From JARRJY01 sp050116415 (GTDB taxonomy: Bacteria > Pseudomonadota > Gammaproteobacteria > UBA6429 > Thiohalophilaceae), in NCBI GenBank assembly GCA_050116415.1, contig JASFOS010000044.1:1-15407 (forward strand): 15,407 nt of DNA, given 5' to 3'. A program made the translations under genes and the position numbers. Under the pieces are notes generated by a model. The model worked only from the letters and a program-made list of their open reading frames with translations. It had not been told where the DNA came from and did not search any database. Each line of letters opens with the position of its first letter. Position 1 is the first letter of the stretch. Shown here piece after piece: positions 1-6,401 of this stretch.

Positions 1-3000
1 ATGGAATTGGTGATGTATGTGAAACGGATACCGATGGAGATGGCGTACCAGATGGTCTCGATGCCTTCCCGAATGATCCTAATGAAACCACGGATACCGA
101 TGGTGATAACGTAGGTGATAATGCGGATGCTTTCCCAAATGATCCTAATGAAACCACGGACACCGATGGTGATAACGTGGGTGATAATGGCGATAACTGC
201 CCGACTGTTGCCAATGCGTCGCAAACCAATACAGATGGTGATGCAGAGGGTGATGCCTGTGATACCGATGATGATAACGACAGTGTTGCTGACGGTGCTG
301 ACAACTGTCCGTTAGTTTCCAATGCAAGCCAGACTGATTCGGATGGCAATGGTGTCGGTGACGCCTGCGATACGCTTGATGCTACTGGCGTATGGAACGT
401 TACCAGCACCGTGTCTGTTGCAGCAGAACAAACTGTTGGTGGTTGCGATGCGAATGTCGGTGATGTTGAAACCGAGGTTGTGACTATTACGCAGGATGGC
501 GCGGGTAACCTGGTATTACGCACACCTTACGGTGACAATCTGACGGGTACTATTAATACCACAACAGGCGACTTTAGCCTTTCCGGTACAACAACCTTCG
601 AAGAAGGTGATACTGCAAATCCCGGTGATGATACGGCCCGCGTATCAGGTAGTGAAGACCTCACTATGACTGGCACAGGATATGCCAATGGTACCTTTGC
701 CGGTACGTTACAAGCTAACGACACCTGGAATGGTACGCCACAATGTAATTACACCTACGACCTTGCTGGTAGCTTTGCCTACAAGCATACCGGTAGTGAA
801 GATTATGATGGTGTCTATGCGCTGGAAGTACAGGGTGAAGAATGGGGCGCAGATACTGGCGGTGGAAGCTACCAGGATGCCTTCCGTGAAGGTTTCCCGG
901 TTGAACTTGATTTCACAGCAACCAGTGCAACAACAGGTAGCGTCGCCATGTACTTCCTGGACAACCAGGACGTATTTAGCGTGACGGCCTCAGAGTTTAA
1001 CCCGAGTAATGGCTTCTTCAGTGTCACTGTGAACCAGCAGCAATTTGACGATTTTGATGGTGATACTGTCATCGACGAATCCGAGAATGGCGACTTTACC
1101 CTGTCAGGTATCCTCATGGATCCTACGGGCAATACTGACGGTACACCATTGATGGCATTCCAGTATAAAGACATCTGGTATACCTATCCGGGTGATTTTA
1201 ACAATGCCATTGCTTCAAGCGAGGTGACTAACGCTGAGTTTGGTGGATACGCCAAGCGCCTGACTGTAACCGGTCATACCCGCAGCAATACCTTCGTGAA
1301 GAAGAATGGTACGATTGGACACACTATGCTGGTTGGCCTGTTAAATGCGCCACTGCAAAACACCAGTGGCCAGCTGTACCTGCGGGTACTGGACCCAACA
1401 GGTACCACTGAACTTTGTAATACCGCCTACATGTCAACTGATACGCTGAGCGGTCGTTACTTCGAGCAAATCAACCAGCCTGATCCGGATATGACAGCAC
1501 TGGCATTCCGTGGTGATATTTATAGTTCAGTGAACTGTGATACCAATGGCGCAAACGAAGCAGAACAAATTGCTGCTGGCGATGTGTTGCAGGTTGAGAT
1601 CGTTGATCCAGGTGTTGATGGCTTGCTGGACGGCACTGACGATACTGTGATGTACAGTACCACAGTCACTGCCGATCCTGTTGTCAATACCGCGGATCGA
1701 TTTGCAACCGTGGTTGATAGGAACGAACTTAACGTTAACGGCGTGAAACCATCACGTACGCTGTCTGGGTTCACTTCCGGTACCACGCTGGAAACCAGCA
1801 CGATTGAGCTGGACGGTTTCTTTGACCTGACGGAAGATATCCCTGTCAGCTGGACTGCAAGCAGCGAATCACCGGACTTCTACCAGTTGCGCGTGCAGGA
1901 AGACTTCATCAAGGACCGCTATACCACAACCGGTACCTCGGTAACCCTGCCGGCCGGCGCGATCGACGAGTGGGATGGCGCGACATTGCGACTGGCCGCT
2001 GTCAAACAAGATACTAATAACTCGATTGCTATGTCCTTCAGCCGTAAGGTTAAGCTGAGACACGGTGTCTACGGTGCCTTCAACATCGAGTTGAACAACA
2101 ACGTACCGGTGACTCACCAGAGCTTCGTGATTGGTATCGAGGCAGGTGAAGGCTTTGGTAACTGTTTAATGGCCGGTCCAATTACCAGCTACATTGACTG
2201 TAGTAGTGCCTCGCTTGATTTTGCGACCAATACTGTCACCCTGAACATGGTGGATATTGACGGTTCGTTAACCGGTGCTACTGGTAACTTCACCCTGAAT
2301 CTGGAATTCAGTGACAGTGCCAGTGCCCAGGTTACATCACCGGATAGCATAACCGGTATACCAACTACTGCAGATAACACCACCGCGGCACGCCTTGCGA
2401 AATCTGTGGTACTGCTGCGTACCAAGGTGCTGTCACATAACACCGTGCAACGGAGCCAGGTGAACGTGACTACACCAAGTCCGCTGTATACCCGGGCGAT
2501 TCTGAAACGTGCGGATGATGCAGAAATCACCTATGCGGGTGGTACCGGAACGGGTACAACTGCATTGACAATCTGGGATAATACGGATGCCAATGCGGCC
2601 ACTGATTACGATAACGTGGTCAAGGGCTATACCATGTACCCATTAGGTGATGGTTCCGCAAGCGGCGTGGTTGCTATAGCCGGTGCCGATACCCAGGATT
2701 GGGGGGGTATCAATGTCATCCTTGATCCAGCCCTGTACAAGGTCGTGATGATCGATACCACCGGCTTCTACCCGAAACAGGTGCACCACATCGATTATAC
2801 CGCACCGAGTGGCGCTGCGGCCGATGCCTATGACGCCCCGGATGCCGCGAGTGTCATGGTCAACGGCGCCGCGGTCAGTCATGATTCTACTACCCCGACT
2901 GACCTGAGTGGAACGGGACTGGAGAGCGTGTCATGGGATGTCTCGGGGTACCCGGCTGATGCGCGCTTCCGTATCATCTTCTTCCACGGCGACAGCCAGT

Positions 3001-3239
3001 ACCAGCTGAGAACCAACTGGCTGACCGAAGGTGTTGACGGTATGACGGTGGACGGAAGCGGTATCGCTACCTGGACACCGTCTACAGCGGTTACCTTGCC
3101 TCCACAGGGCGGCAACGCATGGAAGATCAGCTTCCGGGTGGGTAACAACAACTCTGTCGCCAGTGAAGGGGCAACAGTAGTGGGTGTCAGTTCAGGTAGT
3201 ACACCCAATGACGATAATAGTTATGTGATTTATCCATAA
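1..3239 (+). CDS. Large secreted/surface protein with thrombospondin type-3-like calcium-binding repeats (5' end outside window)
   Basis: The frame is open from base 3 to the TAA at 3237-3239, giving 1078 visible residues. The Met at 177 lies inside the repeats and is not the real start, so the gene begins left of the window. The first ~126 visible residues are Asp/Gly/Asn-rich repeats of the TDxDGDxxxD type, including DNCP and GDACD motifs with paired cysteines. This is typical of thrombospondin type-3 repeats, which bind calcium in extracellular proteins. The remaining ~950 residues are rich in Thr, Ser, Gly, Asp and Val with alternating beta-like patterning. I recognise no catalytic motif, no PEP-CTERM or LPXTG-type sorting tail, and no autotransporter barrel at the C-terminus, which ends SYVIYP. 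A signal peptide cannot be checked because the start is missing. Secretion or surface location is inferred from the repeats and composition. It may be an adhesin, a matrix protein or part of a large exoprotein. It converges on the two-component operon at 3382-6234 and is closed by its own terminator. Confidence 0.85.
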   Translation, partial: GIGDVCETDTDGDGVPDGLDAFPNDPNETTDTDGDNVGDNADAFPNDPNETTDTDGDNVGDNGDNCPTVANASQTNTDGDAEGDACDTDDDNDSVADGADNCPLVSNASQTDSDGNGVGDACDTLDATGVWNVTSTVSVAAEQTVGGCDANVGDVETEVVTITQDGAGNLVLRTPYGDNLTGTINTTTGDFSLSGTTTFEEGDTANPGDDTARVSGSEDLTMTGTGYANGTFAGTLQANDTWNGTPQCNYTYDLAGSFAYKHTGSEDYDGVYALEVQGEEWGADTGGGSYQDAFREGFPVELDFTATSATTGSVAMYFLDNQDVFSVTASEFNPSNGFFSVTVNQQQFDDFDGDTVIDESENGDFTLSGILMDPTGNTDGTPLMAFQYKDIWYTYPGDFNNAIASSEVTNAEFGGYAKRLTVTGHTRSNTFVKKNGTIGHTMLVGLLNAPLQNTSGQLYLRVLDPTGTTELCNTAYMSTDTLSGRYFEQINQPDPDMTALAFRGDIYSSVNCDTNGANEAEQIAAGDVLQVEIVDPGVDGLLDGTDDTVMYSTTVTADPVVNTADRFATVVDRNELNVNGVKPSRTLSGFTSGTTLETSTIELDGFFDLTEDIPVSWTASSESPDFYQLRVQEDFIKDRYTTTGTSVTLPAGAIDEWDGATLRLAAVKQDTNNSIAMSFSRKVKLRHGVYGAFNIELNNNVPVTHQSFVIGIEAGEGFGNCLMAGPITSYIDCSSASLDFATNTVTLNMVDIDGSLTGATGNFTLNLEFSDSASAQVTSPDSITGIPTTADNTTAARLAKSVVLLRTKVLSHNTVQRSQVNVTTPSPLYTRAILKRADDAEITYAGGTGTGTTALTIWDNTDANAATDYDNVVKGYTMYPLGDGSASGVVAIAGADTQDWGGINVILDPALYKVVMIDTTGFYPKQVHHIDYTAPSGAAADAYDAPDAASVMVNGAAVSHDSTTPTDLSGTGLESVSWDVSGYPADARFRIIFFHGDSQYQLRTNWLTEGVDGMTVDGSGIATWTPSTAVTLPPQGGNAWKISFRVGNNNSVASEGATVVGVSSGSTPNDDNSYVIYP
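60..191 (+). repeat. Two 66-bp tandem repeats encoding a 22-residue TSP3-like unit
   Basis: Units lie at 60-125 and 126-191. They match at 60 of 66 bases by my count. The first 21 codons encode identical residues (starting DAFPNDPNETTD), so the four differences there are synonymous; only the last codon changes the residue (Ala to Gly). A degenerate related unit precedes them at about 27-59, so the array probably continues beyond the left edge. Such arrays commonly change copy number by recombination or slippage. Confidence 0.9.
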
Positions 3240-3260
3240 GGTTTATCGTCAATGAACAAA

Positions 3261-3290
3261 AATCCCCGGCTCGTCCGGGGATTTTTTTTG
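3261..3290. terminator. Bidirectional rho-independent terminator
   Basis: The stem AATCCCCGG (3261-3269) pairs with CCGGGGATT (3275-3283) around a 5-base loop and runs into eight T (3282-3289). A run of A (3258-3262) precedes the stem, so the - strand also reads as a GC-rich hairpin followed by a T run. It can therefore stop both the + strand surface-protein gene, which ends 22 bp before it, and the - strand kinase/regulator operon. The rest of the gap, 3291-3381, shows nothing I can support. Confidence 0.9.
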
Positions 3291-3381
3291 CCTGTTACAA
3301 ATGCATGTCATGGCGCGACCGAAGGCCACGGCAAAAAACAGGTTACTTCGTCTGCATTATTAGTAATGACAAATAGTTGAG

Positions 3382-4026
3382 TTAATGGGTGTTGACCAGC
3401 CCCAGTCGCAGGGCTTCCAGTGTTGCTTCGGCACGCGAGGAAACATTCAGTTTGCTGTATATGGTCTTCAAGTGTGAGGCGACGGTGTTGGGACTGATAT
3501 CGAGTGCCTTGGCGGTTTCGGTGCGGTTAAAGCCCTTGGCGATCAGGCTGAGAATTTCGGTTTCCCGGTTGGAAAGATCCGATTCCGGTTTCGCCGGTTG
3601 CTGTGCCGGTTGGTGAAAATGGCGAATCAGCTTGCGGGCAATGGTTGGCGAGATGGGTGGGTCACCCTTGATGATACCTTGCAGGCTCTGGATGAATTCA
3701 TCACTTTCCAGGTCCTTGAGTAGATACCCCTGGGCGCCGGCTTCCAGTGCCGGGAACAGGTGTTCATCATCGTCGAACACGGTCGCCACCACGATGTAGG
3801 TTTCCGGCGACTCCTTGTTGAGGGTTTTTATCAGTTCAACGCCGGTGCCGTCGGGCAGGTTCAGGTCGACCATGGCCAGGTCGAAGGTGTGTTCGGATAA
3901 TAATTTATTCGCCTGGGCCAGGCTGGCGGCCTGCTGGATATCGACCGAAACAAACGCCGAGAGCAGCATGTCTGCCAGCCACTGGCGAGTTTCATCATGA
4001 TCTTCAAGAAGTAAAACGTTCTGCAT
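3382..4026 (-). CDS. LuxR/NarL-family response regulator
   Basis: A 214-residue two-domain response regulator. Residues 1-120 form the receiver: acidic pair E8-D9, phosphoacceptor D54 (in AMVDLNLPDG), conserved T82 and K104 (YLLKD). A Pro/Gln-rich linker (about 139-149, PAQQPAKP) leads to a LuxR-type helix-turn-helix at about 151-208, with LSNRETEIL and the recognition segment SPNTVASHLKTIYSKLNV. Length is normal for the family. Phosphorylation of D54 by a partner kinase would control DNA binding. The gene starts 27 bp after the stop of the membrane histidine kinase on the same strand, so that kinase (a NarX/DesK/LiaS-type enzyme, the usual partner of NarL regulators) is almost certainly its cognate. 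No strong Shine-Dalgarno precedes the ATG, so translation may depend on the upstream gene. Target genes cannot be told from the sequence; the palindromes upstream of the kinase gene are candidate autoregulatory sites. Confidence 0.93.
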   Translation of the reverse strand: MQNVLLLEDHDETRQWLADMLLSAFVSVDIQQAASLAQANKLLSEHTFDLAMVDLNLPDGTGVELIKTLNKESPETYIVVATVFDDDEHLFPALEAGAQGYLLKDLESDEFIQSLQGIIKGDPPISPTIARKLIRHFHQPAQQPAKPESDLSNRETEILSLIAKGFNRTETAKALDISPNTVASHLKTIYSKLNVSSRAEATLEALRLGLVNTH

Positions 4027-4053
4027 GTTCTGGTCATCTAAAGGGCTATTTGC

Positions 4054-6234
4054 CTACAGGGGGAATTGCAAATTAATACAGCACCCTTGCCGGTTTTCAT
4101 TAATACCCGATTTTGCGTTGTGATGCCAGCTTACCGAACCATTTATTTCCTCGATCCGGGTTCGAATATTATTCAGGCCCTTGCCGGCGATCCAGCTGTC
4201 GATGTCGCCACCGATGCCATCATCACACAGTTGCAGCTGTAATTGCGTGTTACTAACCCTAACAAAAACAGTGACTTGCGAAGCATCAGCATGCTTGATG
4301 ATGTTGGATATAAGCTCCTGGACAATGCGTTTCAGGTTGATGTGCTGACGCGGCGTCAGGGCCTGGTCCAGGTGGAATTTCTCCACATCCCAGTCCAGCT
4401 TGATATCGGCCAGTTTGGCTCTTTCATGAACAGTTTCAAACAGTTCGTCCAGTGCCGTGCGTACGTCGATCTCGGCCTCGACATCCAGGCTATAGATGGT
4501 TTCTCGCAGGGTGCCGAGAATTTGCCGGGCTTTTTGCGTGACGTTAAGGTCATTGGACTGGTGGATCAGGGTGAGTAACTGCGCCGCGATGTCGTCGTGC
4601 AGGTCACGTGCAATGCGTTTGCGTTCAATGGAAGCCCCCTGTTCATGGGCCTGCTTGATATTGGCGGTGTATTTTGCCAGTTCAAAAATGCCTTTGCAGA
4701 TTTTGATGTCATTGGGGGTGTAGAGTTTCCTGCCATGGTCCCGGTAGTAAAGTGACAAGGATTGCTGGTTGTCCAGGCTGGGCACCAGTAGCATGACGCC
4801 GTTATCCTGAATGGTCACCTTACCAAGAGGTTCCGGGATACACTTGATGTCCAGTGGTTGAAAAATATCGTTGACTATCTCCTGCCATTTTTCATGCAGG
4901 CCTTGGCTGGTTTCGATGGTGACCAGTTTTTCGATCAGCAGTGGGAAGTAGTGTTCTATGGAACGTGGTTGTAATTTCAGCAAGTTGATGGATATCCACT
5001 GCCGGGCCGGGAAATAGATCCAGCCGACGATAATCGCGGACAATGCAAAGGCAAAACCGGAAGCAATTTCCAGTAAATAGATCAGCGCCAGGTCGACCAG
5101 TAGCAGGATACTGCCGCCGATCAGCCAGACCCAGGCTTCCATCCAGACATGCGAGATGTTGAACAGGCGGAACTTGATGATGCCCAGGGTCAAGCCAAGG
5201 AAAACCAGTAACGCGGAAAAATACGCTGCACCGGTCGGGATCAAGGGCTGCTCGGCGTAGATGGTTGGCATGTAGAAGAAGGCCACGATGATGCCGAGGC
5301 TCAGTAACAGGGTAACCAGCAGCCATTGTAATGCCGCCTGGTCAACCGCCGAGTCACGCGCCTGGTGCCATTGGCGGATTGCAAAGGCACTCAGGAAAAT
5401 GAAATCCACCATGAAGTGGAAGTAATAGGCATGAAACGGCATCAGGATGATTTGCCAGGTCTGGTTAACCCATACCAGCACCGCGCTGACATAAATGAAC
5501 AAGGTTGCCGGGAAGTGGGATATCCGGCGAGGATAGTGCCAGAGCAGCGCCATGGTGGAGAAGGCAAACAGAATGACACCCAGGTGGCTGATGCTTGAAA
5601 CGGTAAAGTAAAAGTCACCCGGTAAGGCCAACTCCCTTGATAACGTTATCGCATTGAACAGCGCGCCAATGAAGAAACTGGTCCCGGTAACAATCAGGAT
5701 GCGGCTGATGACTTCACCGCGTCGGAATGACCAGACATTCAAACCAACAATCAAGGCAGTAAAAGCAATCACCATGACCAGCCAGTAATTGACAAGCGGC
5801 AAGCTGCTTAACGGTCGATGGAGTTCGGGGAACAGGTGAACAGTTTTGTTTTTTAAATGGACAATGACCAGGTCATTAGCCAGTAATGCTGCCAGATCAT
5901 CCTGGGCGTGAAGAAATGCGTTATGTGCATCGTAAGTGGGCAGCACGGCAGGCTCTTCAATATTATGAAGCGGACTGACCACAATAATTTTGTCACCCGC
6001 CTGGAAAGCGGTAATTTCATCACCAGCCTGCAGTTCACCGTCAGCCGGGCTATCGGGAATCACGCGGGAGACTTTCAATACATCGCTATTCGCTTCAAAG
6101 GAAACCTGGATACCCAACCAGGGTTGTTGCAAGGACAGGTAGGTGAGCAGCGTGGCCAGTAGCAGGCCAAGTAAGGCCCCCCAGGCCACGATGCGGATCG
6201 GTGAAAACTTGGGGAGTAGCAGTTTTTCAGTCAT
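4054..6234 (-). CDS. Membrane sensor histidine kinase with PDZ-like loop and NarL-type (HisKA_3) kinase core
   Basis: 726 residues. A membrane helix at about 13-35 is followed by a large loop (about 36-148) with a PDZ-like segment: LGIQVSF at 40-46, then VIPDSPADGELQAGDEI at 58-74. Eight or nine further hydrophobic segments lie between about 149 and 410. A cytoplasmic linker (about 425-530), possibly GAF-like, leads to the kinase core. The phosphoacceptor is H546 in RIARDLHDDIAAQLL. The ATPase domain has the N box around E640-N644, a G1 box DDGIGG (671-676) and a G2 box GKGLNN (684-689). The layout, PDZ-like first loop plus a polytopic membrane sensor plus HisKA_3/HATPase, recalls ComP-type kinases of Firmicutes; this is architectural resemblance, not proven homology. 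The signal is unknown. The gene is first in an operon with the LuxR regulator at 3382-4026. The residue five after the His is Ala rather than the usual Gln or Asn. The start MTEKLLLP follows a weak ribosome site. Confidence 0.9.
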   Translation of the reverse strand: MTEKLLLPKFSPIRIVAWGALLGLLLATLLTYLSLQQPWLGIQVSFEANSDVLKVSRVIPDSPADGELQAGDEITAFQAGDKIIVVSPLHNIEEPAVLPTYDAHNAFLHAQDDLAALLANDLVIVHLKNKTVHLFPELHRPLSSLPLVNYWLVMVIAFTALIVGLNVWSFRRGEVISRILIVTGTSFFIGALFNAITLSRELALPGDFYFTVSSISHLGVILFAFSTMALLWHYPRRISHFPATLFIYVSAVLVWVNQTWQIILMPFHAYYFHFMVDFIFLSAFAIRQWHQARDSAVDQAALQWLLVTLLLSLGIIVAFFYMPTIYAEQPLIPTGAAYFSALLVFLGLTLGIIKFRLFNISHVWMEAWVWLIGGSILLLVDLALIYLLEIASGFAFALSAIIVGWIYFPARQWISINLLKLQPRSIEHYFPLLIEKLVTIETSQGLHEKWQEIVNDIFQPLDIKCIPEPLGKVTIQDNGVMLLVPSLDNQQSLSLYYRDHGRKLYTPNDIKICKGIFELAKYTANIKQAHEQGASIERKRIARDLHDDIAAQLLTLIHQSNDLNVTQKARQILGTLRETIYSLDVEAEIDVRTALDELFETVHERAKLADIKLDWDVEKFHLDQALTPRQHINLKRIVQELISNIIKHADASQVTVFVRVSNTQLQLQLCDDGIGGDIDSWIAGKGLNNIRTRIEEINGSVSWHHNAKSGINENRQGCCINLQFPL

Positions 6235-6250
6235 GAAGAAAATACGACGT

Positions 6251-6274
6251 TATAGTTTTTATGATGAAACTATA
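6251..6274. repeat. Perfect 8-bp inverted repeat just upstream of the kinase gene
   Basis: Arms TATAGTTT (6251-6258) and AAACTATA (6267-6274) are separated by 8 bases. On the - strand the inner edge lies 16 bases before the kinase ATG, downstream of the candidate -10 box. It could be a dimer operator or an RNA hairpin in the 5' leader close to the ribosome site. The function is inferred; the symmetry is seen directly. Confidence 0.6.
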
Positions 6275-6298
6275 TTGCCATAGCCTTCAAGAACAGCG

Positions 6299-6356
6299 CA
6301 AGCTGCTGAAAAACAAGGGAAAATTATACAGAAAAGTGAACAAAAACAGCAGCTTG
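6299..6356. repeat. Perfect 10-bp inverted repeat bracketing the kinase promoter
   Basis: Arms CAAGCTGCTG (6299-6308) and CAGCAGCTTG (6347-6356) are exact reverse complements separated by 38 A-rich bases. Those bases contain the candidate -10 box on the - strand (6323-6328). The right arm lies about where a -35 element would be. This could be a paired operator or, in RNA from an upstream promoter, a long hairpin. Confidence 0.55.
6323..6328 (-). promoter_or_regulatory. Candidate -10 box for the kinase/regulator operon
   Basis: The - strand reads a perfect TATAAT here, about 89-94 bases before the kinase ATG, implying a leader of about 80 nt. No good -35 is seen at 16-18 bp spacing (it would read GCTGTT, TGCTGT or CTGCTG), which suggests a weak or activator-dependent promoter. 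The inverted repeat arm at 6347-6356 overlaps the -35 position. Confidence 0.5.
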
Positions 6357-6365
6357 GCAGAGCTG

Positions 6366-6401
6366 AAAAAATCAAGCGACGTTACAGGCGCTTGATTTTT
6401 T
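6366..6401 (-). terminator. Rho-independent terminator overlapping the 3' end of valS
   Basis: A perfect 13-bp inverted repeat, AAAAAATCAAGCG (6366-6378) and CGCTTGATTTTTT (6389-6401), has a 10-base loop. On the - strand it forms a stem ending in a T run. The valS stop codon (6382-6384) lies inside the loop and the upstream arm encodes the last residues EKIKR. It separates valS from the kinase operon downstream on the same strand. Confidence 0.85.

Noticed and set aside
177..179. Met at 177 as the start of the surface protein.
   Set aside because: The same frame is open back to base 3 and codes further TSP3-type repeats, so the true start is outside the window.
3291..3342. CCTGTT and AACAGG arms downstream of the response regulator.
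   Set aside because: Only 6 bp with a 40-base gap, easily chance; the GC-rich hairpin at 3261-3290 is the convincing terminator.
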